DNA of 64,000 nt from Candidatus Latescibacterota bacterium (GTDB taxonomy: Bacteria; Latescibacterota; UBA2968), in assembly GCA_022823725.1 (NCBI GenBank), contig JAJEHL010000008.1:1-64000 (forward strand), in the 5' to 3' direction. Below the pieces are notes generated by a model, which saw only the letters and a program-made list of their open reading frames with translations, searched no databases and was not told the origin of the DNA. The first letter of the stretch is position 1. Every line of letters starts with the position of its first letter. This document shows, piece after piece, positions 51,299 to 61,561 of the stretch. A program made the translations under genes and the position numbers.

Positions 51299-52183
51299 AT
51301 GTCACAGACTGCATACAAAACCCGCGGGATTGCGATTGCAGAGGCTTATGCCCATTGCGAGGCGCTTACCCGCGCGCATTATGAAAATTTTCCGGTTGGC
51401 TCGGTGCTCATTCCAAAACGGGTGCGGCCCCATGTGTATAGTATCTATGCGTTTGCGCGTACGGCGGATGATTTTGCCGATGAGCCGGGTTTGACGATGC
51501 AGGAGCGGCTCGACCATCTGGCCGATTGGGAAGCGCGGCTCGATGCGTGTCTTTCAGATCCCACGGGTCCGATATTTACGGCGCTTGCAGAAACGATTCG
51601 CGTGCATGATTTGCCCGTGCAATTGCTCAGGGATTTGCTTACGGCTTTTCGCATGGATGTGACGACCAACCGCCATCAGACTTACGAGGACTTACTGACG
51701 TATTGCACTTTTTCCGCCAATCCCGTGGGGCGGCTTATTCTCCATCTGTTTGGGTATCGCGGCGAGCGCTATGCGCGGCATTCTGACGCGATATGTAGTG
51801 CGTTGCAACTCGCCAATTTTTGGCAGGATATTGCGATTGATTTTTCGCGCGATCGCATGTATCTCCCGCAGGCAGATCTCAAACGGTTTGGCGTGGGGAT
51901 TTCTGATTTGCGCGATCAGCGCGTTACGCCGGAATTTTGCGAGCTTCTGGATCATCTTATCAATCGTACACAGGCTCTTTTTGCAGAGGGTTATCCCTTG
52001 CTGGATATGGTGAAGGGGCGGTTGCGTTTTGAACTGCGGTTGACCTGTTTGGGAGGCATGCATATTCTGAAAAAGATCCGCGATAACGATTGCGATGTTT
52101 TTAATCGACGGCCCACGGTTACAAAACGCGATTTGCCCGCGCTTTTGTTCAAGACGCTTTTTTTTCGAGGCTCTGGCGCATGA
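51299..52183 (+). CDS. hpnC: Squalene synthase HpnC (hydroxysqualene synthase)
   Basis: 294 residues of the squalene/phytoene synthase family. First Asp-rich motif TADDFADE (~56-63), second QLANFWQDIAIDFSRDRMYLP. The HpnC branch converts presqualene diphosphate to hydroxysqualene. ATG 51299 has a poor ribosome-binding site; the frame is open upstream to 51209 but crosses the toxin-antitoxin terminator. It overlaps hpnD by 4 bases, forming an hpnC-hpnD-hpnE operon for squalene, a hopanoid precursor. No squalene-hopene cyclase is in the window. Confidence 0.88.
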   Translation: MSQTAYKTRGIAIAEAYAHCEALTRAHYENFPVGSVLIPKRVRPHVYSIYAFARTADDFADEPGLTMQERLDHLADWEARLDACLSDPTGPIFTALAETIRVHDLPVQLLRDLLTAFRMDVTTNRHQTYEDLLTYCTFSANPVGRLILHLFGYRGERYARHSDAICSALQLANFWQDIAIDFSRDRMYLPQADLKRFGVGISDLRDQRVTPEFCELLDHLINRTQALFAEGYPLLDMVKGRLRFELRLTCLGGMHILKKIRDNDCDVFNRRPTVTKRDLPALLFKTLFFRGSGA

Positions 52184-53028
52184 ACCTCAAAAAACACGTT
52201 GCCAAAATTGTGCGGGGCGCGCGAACGAATTTTTTTTACGCCTTTGTTTTTTTGCCCCGCAAAAAACGCGAGGCCATTTTTTCGGCTTATGCGTTTAGTC
52301 GGCATACGGATGATATAGTGGATGATGCGGCTTCGCCAGAAGATGCACGGTGTCACCTCAATGCATGGCGCGAGCAACTCCACGCCTGTTATAAGGGTAA
52401 TGCCACCCATCCAATCGCGCAGAATCTGCAGGCTGTTTTGCGGGACTTTCCCATTCCCAAAGCGCATTTCCTATCGCTTATTGAGGGTGTTGAGATGGAT
52501 TTGACAAAGAATCGGTATGATAGGTTTGACGAGTTGCGCGAATACTGCTACCGGGTCGCATCGGTTGTGGGATTAATTTGTATTGAAATTTTTGGATACC
52601 GCAATCCGCAGACCCGTGAATACGCCGTTAATCTGGGTCTCGCACTCCAACTGACGAATATCTTGCGAGATGTGCATACGGATTGGCAACAGGACCGCAT
52701 TTATCTTCCACAGGAGGAGATGGCGCGATTTGGTTATACAGAAGAGGCGCTCGCGCGGGGAGATTACAATGCCGAGTTTGTCGATTTGATGCGGTTTCAA
52801 GCGCAACGCGCGTGGGACTATTATCAAAAAGCAGAAGAATTGCTTCCCGCCGAGGACCGAACAGCCATGTTTTCGGCACAGATTATGGGCAAAATTTATG
52901 CCCGGTTGCTCGTACAGATCCAGCGCGCCAATTACGATATTTTTGGCACGTCTGTTCGCCTCAACGATTTGCACAAGCTGGGCATTGCGCTGCGCTATTG
53001 GTTGGGCAGTCGTTTCGTTCGGGGGTAA
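52180..53028 (+). CDS. hpnD: Presqualene diphosphate synthase HpnD
   Basis: 282 residues of the same family as HpnC: RHTDDIVDD (~41-49), DLTKNRYDRFDELREYCYRVASVVG and QLTNILRDVHTDWQQDRIYLP. HpnD condenses two farnesyl diphosphates to presqualene diphosphate. ATG overlaps the hpnC stop (ATGA). It is followed 2 bases later by hpnE. Confidence 0.9.
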   Translation: MNLKKHVAKIVRGARTNFFYAFVFLPRKKREAIFSAYAFSRHTDDIVDDAASPEDARCHLNAWREQLHACYKGNATHPIAQNLQAVLRDFPIPKAHFLSLIEGVEMDLTKNRYDRFDELREYCYRVASVVGLICIEIFGYRNPQTREYAVNLGLALQLTNILRDVHTDWQQDRIYLPQEEMARFGYTEEALARGDYNAEFVDLMRFQAQRAWDYYQKAEELLPAEDRTAMFSAQIMGKIYARLLVQIQRANYDIFGTSVRLNDLHKLGIALRYWLGSRFVRG

Positions 53029-53030
53029 TT

Positions 53031-54344
53031 GTGATACGCGTGGCCATAATCGGGGGGGGATTTGCTGGTCTTGCAGCGGGTGTCCGCCTTTGTGATGCCG
53101 GGTATCCCGTTACACTTTTGGAGCGGCGGCAGCAATTGGGGGGGCGCACCTTTTCCTATACAGATCCCGTTACGGGCGATACAGTTGACAATGGGCAGCA
53201 TCTGTTGATGAAATGCTATCGGGAGACGCTCGATTTTCTCGATCGGATTGGTGCACGCGATGATGTGGTGTTTCAACCTCAGTTCAGGATGGACTTTCGC
53301 CACGCCGATGGGGGGGCGTACACATTGAGGTTTCCGTCCTTTTTGCCCGTGCCACTGAATATGCTGTCTGGCTTTTTGCGATTTGGCGCGGTTCACTGGA
53401 CAGATATTCCGCCGTTGAGAAAAGTTAAAGCGGAGTTGTCCAAAGATCTCGATACTGATCTTACGGTGGATGCATGGCTCGACCATTGCGGTCAGAAGCC
53501 GCGTATGCGGAGGGCTTTCTGGGATCCGCTTTGCATTGCCGCCCTCAACCAGCGACCGCAAAATGCCAGTGCGCGATATCTTCAAGCTGTTTTGCGAGAA
53601 GCTTTTTGGGGCGAGCCAGATGGCGCGCATTTGGGATATGCGCGGACGGGTTTGAGTGGTTTGTTTGAGAATCGCGCACGGGAATATATTTCAAAACGGG
53701 GTGGCGAAGTCCTGTGCGGAAAAGCCGTGACATCTATTGTGCCCGTTTCTTCTGGCGTTCACATTCATATCCGCTCGGGGGATGTGATAGATACAGATAT
53801 GTGTATTGCGGCGGTTCCTCCGCTACAACTCGCCAGGATGATTTGTGCGAAAACCTTTGCCGAACTCCATCACACGCTTTGTCAATACGAACCATCGCCG
53901 ATTTTTTCCGTCAATTTGTGGTTTGATCGGCCCATTATGCGTGAACCTATGTGCGGTTTGCTCGGCACGACAATGGAATGGGTTTTTAACAAGCCCGTGC
54001 TCTATGGCGATTACGACCGCGCTTCTGAGGGCTTTCTCACCATGGTCGCATCTGCGGCACATCATCTTTTACATCTGTCAAATGATGATCTCATTGACCT
54101 TGCTTGTAAAGAACTCCATCAAATTTTTCCCGAAAGCCAGCGCGCCGAGGTATTACATGCCAAAGTGATATGCGAGCACGCGGCGACTTGCGCGTTGCCA
54201 CTTTCTTATGCAGTGCCCAAAACCCGGACGCCACACCCCCATCTGTTTCTCGCGGGCGATTGGACTGACACTGGATTGCCGCCGACTATCGAAGGTGCTG
54301 TCAGAAGCGGGTACGCGGCTGCAGATGCTGTTTTACTCAAATAG
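53031..54344 (+). CDS. hpnE: Hydroxysqualene dehydroxylase HpnE
   Basis: 437 residues. The N-terminal dinucleotide-binding motif IGGGFAGLAAGVRL and the RRQQLGGRTFSY motif of amine-oxidase/phytoene-desaturase flavoproteins; near the C-terminus LFLAGDWTDTGLPPTIEGAVRSG binds FAD. HpnE reduces hydroxysqualene to squalene. The start is a GTG at 53031, 2 bases after hpnD. Its last 12 bases overlap the convergent threonine synthase gene. Confidence 0.92.
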   Translation: MIRVAIIGGGFAGLAAGVRLCDAGYPVTLLERRQQLGGRTFSYTDPVTGDTVDNGQHLLMKCYRETLDFLDRIGARDDVVFQPQFRMDFRHADGGAYTLRFPSFLPVPLNMLSGFLRFGAVHWTDIPPLRKVKAELSKDLDTDLTVDAWLDHCGQKPRMRRAFWDPLCIAALNQRPQNASARYLQAVLREAFWGEPDGAHLGYARTGLSGLFENRAREYISKRGGEVLCGKAVTSIVPVSSGVHIHIRSGDVIDTDMCIAAVPPLQLARMICAKTFAELHHTLCQYEPSPIFSVNLWFDRPIMREPMCGLLGTTMEWVFNKPVLYGDYDRASEGFLTMVASAAHHLLHLSNDDLIDLACKELHQIFPESQRAEVLHAKVICEHAATCALPLSYAVPKTRTPHPHLFLAGDWTDTGLPPTIEGAVRSGYAAADAVLLK

Positions 54345-55499
54345 TTCGATGTATTTTAAGCCCGTTCCCGTGTTGAACAACACGACGCGGTCGCGCTCGC
54401 TAACCAGGTTTTGTGCTATGAGTTTTTCGAGGGCAGAGAGGGTAGCCGCGCCTTCGGGTGCGGGAAATGAACCCACGGCAGCAGCCATTTTTGATGCGGA
54501 TGCCATCAGTTCTTCATCTGTGACGGAGAGCGCGCATCCACCGCTGTCGCGAATGGCTTTTAACATCAAAAAGTCGCCTACCGCAGCGGGAACGCGCAGA
54601 CCTGCCGCGATTGTTTCGGCATCGATCCATGGTTCGGCGTGTTCATCGCCTGAGTTATAAGCCCGAACAATGGGGGCGCATCCCTCGGCCTGTACGGATA
54701 TCATGCGGGGGCGTTCTGGCCCAATCCATCCCATTTGTTCCATTTCGTCAAACGCCTTCCACATGCCTATCAGTCCCGTGCCGCCTCCGGTTGGATAGAT
54801 GACCACTTCTGGCAATTCCCAATCAAATTGTTCGGCCAATTCATAGCCCATTGTTTTTTTGCCTTCCACGCGGTATGGCTCTTTGAGTGTCGAGATATCG
54901 AACCATCCCTCGGCTTCTTTGCGCGATGCCACAATTTTTCCGCAATCGGAAATCAGACCGTCTATCAATTCGACATTTGCGCCCAGGATCTTGCATTCGA
55001 TATAATTGGCCTGTGGTACATCTTTGGGCATAAAAATATGCGCTGGCAAGCCCGCTCGTGCAGCATAAGCGGCTGTTGCGCCACCTGCATTGCCAGCCGA
55101 GGGGATGGCAATGGCCTGAGCACCCAATTCTGCAGCTCTCGAAATTGCCGCCGACATGCCGCGCGCTTTAAATGATCCCGTCGGATTTAAGCCCTCGTCT
55201 TTGATGTACAGCTTTGGCACGCCAATTTTTCGCCCCAACGATGTTACTTGCAATAAGGGGGTAAATCCTTCTCCGAGACTCACCTGAAATTGTTCGTTTT
55301 CGACCGGCAAAACTTCGGCATAACGCCACATTGTCGGTACTCGTTCTGCGAGTTTTTCCCGGCGCATGGTTTTTGCAACTGCATCGAGGTCATATCGGGC
55401 AAATAACGGCGCTTCTGCCTCTGGGCTCAAATTCCAGAGCAGGTCTTTTGAATACGTTTTGTCCGTTTTTGTGCAGACCAGATCAACGAGAAATCCCAT
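54333..55499 (-). CDS. thrC: Threonine synthase
   Basis: 388 residues of the fold-type II PLP enzymes. PLP lysine in NPTGSFKARGM (~97), SAGNAGGATAAYAARAG for phosphate binding, YPTGGGTGLIGMWKAF for the cofactor phosphate loop. The N-terminal part (DLVCTKTDKTYSKD..ARYDLDAV) is typical of threonine synthases, with the zinc-ribbon Cys largely lost. It makes threonine from O-phosphohomoserine. ATG 55499 is 5 bases after AGAGAGG; the GTG at 55505 overlaps that site. A related dehydratase cannot be excluded, but the N-terminus favours ThrC. Confidence 0.8.
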   Translation of the reverse strand: MGFLVDLVCTKTDKTYSKDLLWNLSPEAEAPLFARYDLDAVAKTMRREKLAERVPTMWRYAEVLPVENEQFQVSLGEGFTPLLQVTSLGRKIGVPKLYIKDEGLNPTGSFKARGMSAAISRAAELGAQAIAIPSAGNAGGATAAYAARAGLPAHIFMPKDVPQANYIECKILGANVELIDGLISDCGKIVASRKEAEGWFDISTLKEPYRVEGKKTMGYELAEQFDWELPEVVIYPTGGGTGLIGMWKAFDEMEQMGWIGPERPRMISVQAEGCAPIVRAYNSGDEHAEPWIDAETIAAGLRVPAAVGDFLMLKAIRDSGGCALSVTDEELMASASKMAAAVGSFPAPEGAATLSALEKLIAQNLVSERDRVVLFNTGTGLKYIELFE

Positions 55500-55555
55500 A
55501 AACACCTCTCTATGAAAAAGTTAAAAACTCGTCATAGTATGGGTTGTACCTTTTC

Positions 55556-56905
55556 TCAAGTCAAGTTTGAACTCACCTGACCATTTTTTTCTCTTTCAAA
55601 TGCGTATCGGCGTATTTTTCGTCTCAACGTCGGTCTCGATATCCCGAGCAACTCACAGGCTCGTCCCTGATTGCCATCGGTAGTGAGTAGTACCCGTTCA
55701 ATATGCGCCTGTTCGATTTCATCCAGGGTTTCAATTTTGTCCTGTGCGCTGTCCTGTGCGGACTTGAGTACATCGAGATGTTCAGGTCGAATTACCCCTT
55801 TCTGACAGGCCAGGGCTGCGCGGTAAATGGCGTGTTGCAATTCCCTTAAATTGCCCGGCCATTCACATCCCGCCAGATATGCAACTGCCGCTTCAGATAC
55901 CCCCTGGACCTCCACGCCGGTATCGGTTTTCATTCGCGTTAGCATTGCTTGAACAATGTGTGGGATATCTTCGCTGCGCTCTCGCAGAGGGGGAAGGGCT
56001 ATGGTCACGGCGCTGAGCCTGTAAAACAAGTCCAGGCGAAATTTGTCTTGCTCGATCATGGAATCGAGGTCGCGGTTGGTGGCAGCAATGATCCGAACCT
56101 GCGTTTGTATGGGGGATTGTCCGCCAACTCTGACAAATTCACCGCGGTCTAATACCCGCAATAGCTTAGCCTGAAATGCAGGCGAAGCCTCGCCAATTTC
56201 GTCGAGAAAAAGCGTACCGCCATCGGCTTGTTCAAAACACCCTGCCCGACGGGTTATGGCGCCGGTAAAAGCACCTCGCTCATGCCCAAAGAGTTCACTT
56301 TCGGCAATGTTTTCTGCTATTGCCGCACAATTGAGTGCTACAAATGCCCCCACCCGTCCCGATGCCCGATGGATTTCTCGCGCCATTAACTCTTTTCCGG
56401 TTCCACTTTCACCATAGATCAGGACCGTTGCTGATGTTCGTGCTGATAGGCCCGCGCGCTTGAGTGCGAATAACATGTCTGGGCACGATCCAATCACCAT
56501 CCCCGTCGGCGACTCACCCCCGGGATTCTGAGACAGATAGTGCAGTGCGATTTTGCCCTCACCCTGCAATTGAGAGATCAGAATATCCAGCGTCTGTCGG
56601 TCAATGGGATGTACGAGAAAATCGCGTGCTCCCGATGACAGAGCCTCGAGTATTCTATCAGATGCCATATATTCACCGATAATTACGACGGGACACAGGC
56701 CATCAAATACGGGAAGTAGCTTTAATCCCCGTCCATCGGGGAGGGTTTCAGCGACAAGGGCGAGATCGGGAATTTTTTCTTCAATGCGTTTCAAGCAGTG
56801 AAAAAAAGAACTCGCTGTGCGTGCGTTTGCGCCCAGTTCTCCTGCCAGTTGCACCAATTGCATTGCGCGTTGCGGGTTTCCATCAACAATCAGTATGTCT
56901 CCCAT
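55556..56905 (-). CDS. Sigma54 transcription activator with degenerate receiver
   Basis: 449 residues. The receiver-like domain (1-120) begins ILIVDGNPQ, but the phospho-acceptor motif reads [11 protein letters not shown], with Ala where the Asp should be, so phosphorylation there is unlikely. The AAA+ domain (~135-370) has GESGTGKE (Walker A), GAFTGA (sigma54 contact), [11 protein letters not shown] (Walker B) and the arginine-finger region. A Fis-type helix-turn-helix ends it ([21 protein letters not shown]). It drives sigma54 promoters. No histidine kinase is adjacent. ATG 56905 follows GGAGG. Confidence 0.92.
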   Translation of the reverse strand: MGDILIVDGNPQRAMQLVQLAGELGANARTASSFFHCLKRIEEKIPDLALVAETLPDGRGLKLLPVFDGLCPVVIIGEYMASDRILEALSSGARDFLVHPIDRQTLDILISQLQGEGKIALHYLSQNPGGESPTGMVIGSCPDMLFALKRAGLSARTSATVLIYGESGTGKELMAREIHRASGRVGAFVALNCAAIAENIAESELFGHERGAFTGAITRRAGCFEQADGGTLFLDEIGEASPAFQAKLLRVLDRGEFVRVGGQSPIQTQVRIIAATNRDLDSMIEQDKFRLDLFYRLSAVTIALPPLRERSEDIPHIVQAMLTRMKTDTGVEVQGVSEAAVAYLAGCEWPGNLRELQHAIYRAALACQKGVIRPEHLDVLKSAQDSAQDKIETLDEIEQAHIERVLLTTDGNQGRACELLGISRPTLRRKIRRYAFEREKNGQVSSNLT

Positions 56906-56946
56906 AAAACCTCCAATATGTAATGAGTTGTTTTACAAGAGACATC

Positions 56947-56963
56947 ATGCATAATGCGTGCCA
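56947..56963 (-). promoter_or_regulatory. Sigma54-type promoter upstream of the activator gene
   Basis: On the minus strand, TGGCAC-GCATT-ATGCAT fits the -24/-12 consensus (TGGCAC-N5-TTGCW) with one mismatch, keeping the GG and GC with correct spacing. Transcription would start about 30 bases before the ATG of the activator gene. Confidence 0.65.
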
Positions 56964-57071
56964 GAGGTAATGAAATTTATAACATGTTGATAAATAATCA
57001 TTTAGGGATGTTATGGAAATTTTTGACTTGTACATCTGACGCATAAAAGGCGACAGGTGCCTCTTATTTAT

Positions 57072-57118
57072 AAAAAAAATAGCGTCCTTCTAAAGAGAAG
57101 AACGCCATTTTTTTCCTT
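57072..57118 (-). terminator. Rho-independent terminator of the FN3-protein gene
   Basis: On the minus strand, GGCGTTCTTCT-CTTT-AGAAGGACGC followed by TATTTTTTTT. T-runs flank the stem on both sides, so it may work in both directions. Confidence 0.8.
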
Positions 57119-57131
57119 TCTTGCTGGCTCT

Positions 57132-60100
57132 CTATGGGGAAAAATCAAAATCAGATTCTGAAGGAGCGCTGATCCGTCCGGAAAGAGATGTGCGGACCCG
57201 GTAAACATAGGTGAAACCACTTTTAATATCTCTATCGCTATAAGAAGTGGTTGTGATCGGATCCTCGGTTTCCAAAGTCGTATAATCTCCGTCTGTTAAA
57301 TTTCGAATAGCAGCACCGGAAGCAGCTCCGGTGATTGCTGCTCGTTGGACGATGAAATGGTCATACTTGTCAGGGGGTGTCCAGGCCAGATTAATTTCGG
57401 GAACACTGGGATTATAAGTAACCGTCAGGTCCGTTGGAGGCACGGGGACTATATCAGTTGTGGTCGCTGTCCTGATGGGTGACCGCGCGCTCTCGTTACC
57501 TTCGTTGTCAATGGCAGAAATCTGATACCTGTAAGTCGTACGGTTTAGCAGGTCGGAATCTCGATATTCGCGATGTGTCGCATCTAAGGTTGTTAGCTCA
57601 GTTAACACACCACTTGATGAGCCAAACGAATCAGGTGCAGGTGCGCGATAAATCACAAAGCTGGCAAGTCCAGTCAGGTCGCCGCCATTTGCATCCCTTA
57701 TGGGGGCGTCCCAACTCAACTCAATCGCTGCCCCGCTACTGGCTAGACCAGCGACAAAATTGCCGGGGGTAGCGGGTGGGATATCGTCGATCAGTACCGT
57801 TGCAGAGGCAAATAGCGATGGTTCGCTTTTTGTGTTATTTACACCAATTGCCTGTACGCGATACACATAGGTCTGATCCGCTACCAGGGGCGAATCGATA
57901 TAAGTCGTATGCACGGTCGCAAAGGTCGCTTCGGCCACTGTCTGTGCCGGATCTGTATATCGCATGATGCGATACCCGGTCAGTTCTGCTTCTGTATTGG
58001 CAGACCAGTTGATGGCGATATACCCAATCCCAGCAGTGGCTCGCACATTGCGCGGTGCTGCCAGAACCGGAGGTAGCTCGGTGGCCTGCGCAGAGACAAA
58101 GGCCGATAGTTCGCTCTTTATATTGGCGGCACCAACCGCCCGCACCCGATAGACAAGGGGCCGTCCGGCTGTGACAGGGGTATCCACATACGTCGTCAAT
58201 ACAGAAGAGAAGATCTGATCAGGCGTTTCGTGTGTGGGATCTGTAAAGCGCAAGATTTCATATCCGGTCAATTCCGGCTCGGTGTTTGCCGTCCAGGTCA
58301 AGGTGATTTTCATCTCACCACCAGTGGCTCGCACATTGCGCGGAGTTACCAAAACCGGCGCAGTGGCCTGTGCAAAAACGGGAGCCGATAGGTCGCTCTT
58401 CACATTGGAAGGACCAACCGCACGCACGCGATACACATAGGGGTGATCTGCTGTGACAGTGGTATCCACATAGGTCGTCAATACAGAAGAGAAGATCCGG
58501 TCAGGTGTTGCTTGTGCGGGATCTATAAAGCGCAAGATTTCATATCCCGTCAATTCTGGCTCGGTATTTGCCGCCCATGTAAGGGTGATTTCCAACTCAC
58601 CAGCAGTGGCTTGCAAGTTGCGCGGGATGGCAAAGCCCTTCGTTGTCACAGATACCGGCTGAGACCGGGGTCCGGCATTGCTGGCCTGATCCAATGCTCT
58701 GATCGCATAAAAGTATCGCGTTAACAACTCGACAGATGTGTCCTCATAACTCACCTGATCGCTCGATACTGTGGCGATTAGCGCAAAGGATGTATTATTC
58801 TCGCGCGACCGGTAGATCTCAAAGGAGGTCAATCCGGTCAACTCATTGCCATTGCTGTCTCTCGTGGGAGCCGTCCAGCTAAGCGTCACGCGCTGGAAAT
58901 TCGCCTCGTCCAGGCTGACGATGAGATCCGAAGGCGCGCCGGGAGGACTCTGATCGGCTGAGACCGTTGCAGAGGCATATAGTGATCGTTCGCTCTCTTC
59001 GTTGTTGGTACCAAGCGCCTGCACGCGATACACATAGGTCTGTCCCGATACCAGTGGCGAATCGACATAAGTCGTTTGCACAGTCGTAAAGGCCGCTTCG
59101 GCCTCGGTTTGTGCCGGGTCTGTATAGCGCATGACGCGATATCCGATCAGTTCTGCTTCTGTGTTTGCCGACCACGTAATGGTAATGTGGCCAATTCCAG
59201 CATTTGCGCGCACATTGCGCGGGGCTGCCAGAACCGGAGCAGATTCAGTGGCCTGGGCAGAGACGGGGGGTGACAATTCGCTCTTCACATTGGCGGTGCC
59301 AACCGCACGCACCCGATAGACAAAGGGCTGATCTGCTGTGACGGGGGTATCCACATACGTCGTCAGCACAGAAGAGAAGGTTTTGTCGGGGGTCTCGTGC
59401 GTGGGATCTGTAAAGCGCAAGATTTCATACCCCGTTAATTCCGGCTCGGTGTTTGCCGTCCAGGTCAAGGTGATTTTCTGCACACCAGAAGTTGCCCGCA
59501 CGTTGCGCGGGATGGCAAAGCCCCTGGTGGTTACAGATACTGGCTGAGACCGGGGTCCGGCATTGCCGTCCGGATCCACTGCTCTGACCGCATAGAAATA
59601 CGTGGTGAGCAATTCGACAGACGTATCCACAAAACTCACCTGATCGCTCGATACTGTGGCGATTAGCGCAAAGGATGTGTTATTCCCGCGCGACCGGTAG
59701 ATCTCAAAGGAGGCCAATCCGGTCAACTCATTGCCATTTCTATCTGCTACAGGTGCAGTCCAGTTCAGCATCACCCGCTGGAAATTCTCATCGTCCAGGC
59801 TGACGATGAGATCTGAGGGCGCGCCAGGAGCACTCTGATCGGCAAGTGCCTGTCCATCAATGAAAGTGGAAGTATCACTGCGCAATAGTCCAAGATTGGG
59901 ATCTTGCACAACGGTTTGAACTTTGTAGAAATACACTTGATCGGTGGTGACAAGCGAATCGACATAGGTCGTTTGTCCCGTGGTAAAGAGCGTATCGCTT
60001 GTTACGGGTGTGAAAGGACCTTGGGTCGATTGTGACCGCGAGACCAGATAGCCCAGCAAATTGGGATCGTTTACGGGATTCCAGGAGATGACAATGCGCG

Positions 60101-61013
60101 CCTGTTCATCTTTTGTTGCGCGCAAGCCAGCAGGCACTGGCACGCTCGCGCCCGGTGCGCTTATGGTCACTAAAGCAAGTGCTGGAGGCCCTATGTTGCC
60201 ATCTGGATCAACAGCGATGACCACATAGACGTGAAGTACGCCAGCTTCGAGTCCATCGGTATCGAGGAAATAAGTCTGGCCGGCTGGCACTGTCCCAAGT
60301 TCGACGAAAATATCCTTCAAATCGTCGGATATTGCTCCCAGATTATCGAGGTCAATGCCCAGTTCCGTTGCGATCTGGACCAGAGCTGCCTGCGAACCCT
60401 GTATCTGGAGTTTGCCCTGCGAGTCTTTGATCCTGAAAATTCTGTACCCGGACAAGCCGGTCAATTCCTGATTGCCCACATCCGTTTCTGGCGCTGACCA
60501 GCCCAGTGTCACCTGTTTGCCATCGGCATCGGTGATAGCGACGAGATTTGTCGGCATAGCCGGTGCGCGCGTGTCATCGAGGACTTCTGCGCTCACAAAT
60601 GCAGACAATTCGCTCGCTTGTCCATCTACATCTACGCTACTGAGTTTGTAAAAGTATATTTTCGATACACTAACATCTATTGTTGAATCCACATAAGTCG
60701 TCCGTGCTGTCGTCACGTCGGGGACAGATGATTCGCCTCGCAATAGCACGTAGTCTCCCGTAGCCGATGTTGACCGCCATATACCGTATCCCGCAAGGCT
60801 GGTGCTGTTTACCGGATTCCAGTTCAAAGTGATCCGTCCAATACCGGCCTGGGCACGAATATTGCCCGGCGAATTCAAAGCTACGCTTCCCTCACCCTCA
60901 TATTGTGCGTCAATTGGATTTACGCGTTCGCGTCCGCATCCCCACATAGCAATTAAAATTATCGCAATCCCCAAAAGGCCGACTTGTAGTCGGCGCGTCC
61001 ACCAGTGATTCAT
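57132..61013 (-). CDS. Putative lipoprotein with twelve FN3 domains
   Basis: 1293 residues. An N-terminal hydrophobic stretch ends in AMWGCGRE, a plausible lipobox with Cys at ~25. Twelve fibronectin type III domains follow, each starting like APRNVRATAGIGYIAINWSANTEAELTGYRIMRY. Two blocks of three or four domains (with SFEIYRSRxNNTSFALIATVSSDQVS) are near-duplicates. No catalytic domain is present, suggesting a surface adhesin or matrix-binding scaffold. The ATG at 61013 has GAGGAG 6 bases upstream, which also decides against the GTG/ATG further upstream at 61034. Confidence 0.85.
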   Translation of the reverse strand: MNHWWTRRLQVGLLGIAIILIAMWGCGRERVNPIDAQYEGEGSVALNSPGNIRAQAGIGRITLNWNPVNSTSLAGYGIWRSTSATGDYVLLRGESSVPDVTTARTTYVDSTIDVSVSKIYFYKLSSVDVDGQASELSAFVSAEVLDDTRAPAMPTNLVAITDADGKQVTLGWSAPETDVGNQELTGLSGYRIFRIKDSQGKLQIQGSQAALVQIATELGIDLDNLGAISDDLKDIFVELGTVPAGQTYFLDTDGLEAGVLHVYVVIAVDPDGNIGPPALALVTISAPGASVPVPAGLRATKDEQARIVISWNPVNDPNLLGYLVSRSQSTQGPFTPVTSDTLFTTGQTTYVDSLVTTDQVYFYKVQTVVQDPNLGLLRSDTSTFIDGQALADQSAPGAPSDLIVSLDDENFQRVMLNWTAPVADRNGNELTGLASFEIYRSRGNNTSFALIATVSSDQVSFVDTSVELLTTYFYAVRAVDPDGNAGPRSQPVSVTTRGFAIPRNVRATSGVQKITLTWTANTEPELTGYEILRFTDPTHETPDKTFSSVLTTYVDTPVTADQPFVYRVRAVGTANVKSELSPPVSAQATESAPVLAAPRNVRANAGIGHITITWSANTEAELIGYRVMRYTDPAQTEAEAAFTTVQTTYVDSPLVSGQTYVYRVQALGTNNEESERSLYASATVSADQSPPGAPSDLIVSLDEANFQRVTLSWTAPTRDSNGNELTGLTSFEIYRSRENNTSFALIATVSSDQVSYEDTSVELLTRYFYAIRALDQASNAGPRSQPVSVTTKGFAIPRNLQATAGELEITLTWAANTEPELTGYEILRFIDPAQATPDRIFSSVLTTYVDTTVTADHPYVYRVRAVGPSNVKSDLSAPVFAQATAPVLVTPRNVRATGGEMKITLTWTANTEPELTGYEILRFTDPTHETPDQIFSSVLTTYVDTPVTAGRPLVYRVRAVGAANIKSELSAFVSAQATELPPVLAAPRNVRATAGIGYIAINWSANTEAELTGYRIMRYTDPAQTVAEATFATVHTTYIDSPLVADQTYVYRVQAIGVNNTKSEPSLFASATVLIDDIPPATPGNFVAGLASSGAAIELSWDAPIRDANGGDLTGLASFVIYRAPAPDSFGSSSGVLTELTTLDATHREYRDSDLLNRTTYRYQISAIDNEGNESARSPIRTATTTDIVPVPPTDLTVTYNPSVPEINLAWTPPDKYDHFIVQRAAITGAASGAAIRNLTDGDYTTLETEDPITTTSYSDRDIKSGFTYVYRVRTSLSGRISAPSESDFDFSP

Positions 61014-61043
61014 AATAATCTCCTCATGACCCATTATTGTTGA

Positions 61044-61481
61044 TTAAAATTTTTTCTTTAACACAATCCCAACAGACTTTTTGCGAATATCACTGTTGAG
61101 ATCAATTTTGATTCGTCGATCAATTTTGGGCATTTTATCATCCACGCCGCTGTGCATGAGCAAACGCAAACCACTGATCAACAAAATTGCGGAAAATCCA
61201 ATACTCATCTGGCTCTTGGTATCTCGATCACTTGTGCGGTTAAAAAGCCGTTCGGCTTCCCGTGCGTCTGTCGCCGCCTTGTAGGCTTCATAAATGTCGT
61301 TTGCATCGCGCTTATAATCAATGGCGCGCTTGGCCATAAACGCACTACCTCCGAGAAATAAGATACCAAATGTGCGCCGTGCAGTAAAAAGGGACTGCGC
61401 TTCGGCAACAGGGGCCAAACACCCCAGAAAAAATGCGGTTGCCAGCACGACGCAACACATTTTATACATCCGCCTGTACAT
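61044..61481 (-). CDS. Small envelope protein of unknown function
   Basis: 145 residues. A signal peptide (1-28, CCVVLATAFFLGCLAPVAEAQS) with a possible lipobox, a second hydrophobic helix (~95-110) and a charged, Lys-rich C-terminus. The middle (RDANDIYEAYKAATDAREAERLFNRTSDRD) is helical. No family recognised. ATG 61481 has AGGAGGAG 8 bases upstream. It is just upstream of the FN3 gene and probably in the same operon. Confidence 0.65.
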   Translation of the reverse strand: MYRRMYKMCCVVLATAFFLGCLAPVAEAQSLFTARRTFGILFLGGSAFMAKRAIDYKRDANDIYEAYKAATDAREAERLFNRTSDRDTKSQMSIGFSAILLISGLRLLMHSGVDDKMPKIDRRIKIDLNSDIRKKSVGIVLKKKF

Positions 61482-61561
61482 AATGCTTACTCCTCCTCTT
61501 AAAATATTTCGAGGGTTTAGACGAGATCACATGATCAAAAGTTTCGGATAACTGACATATT

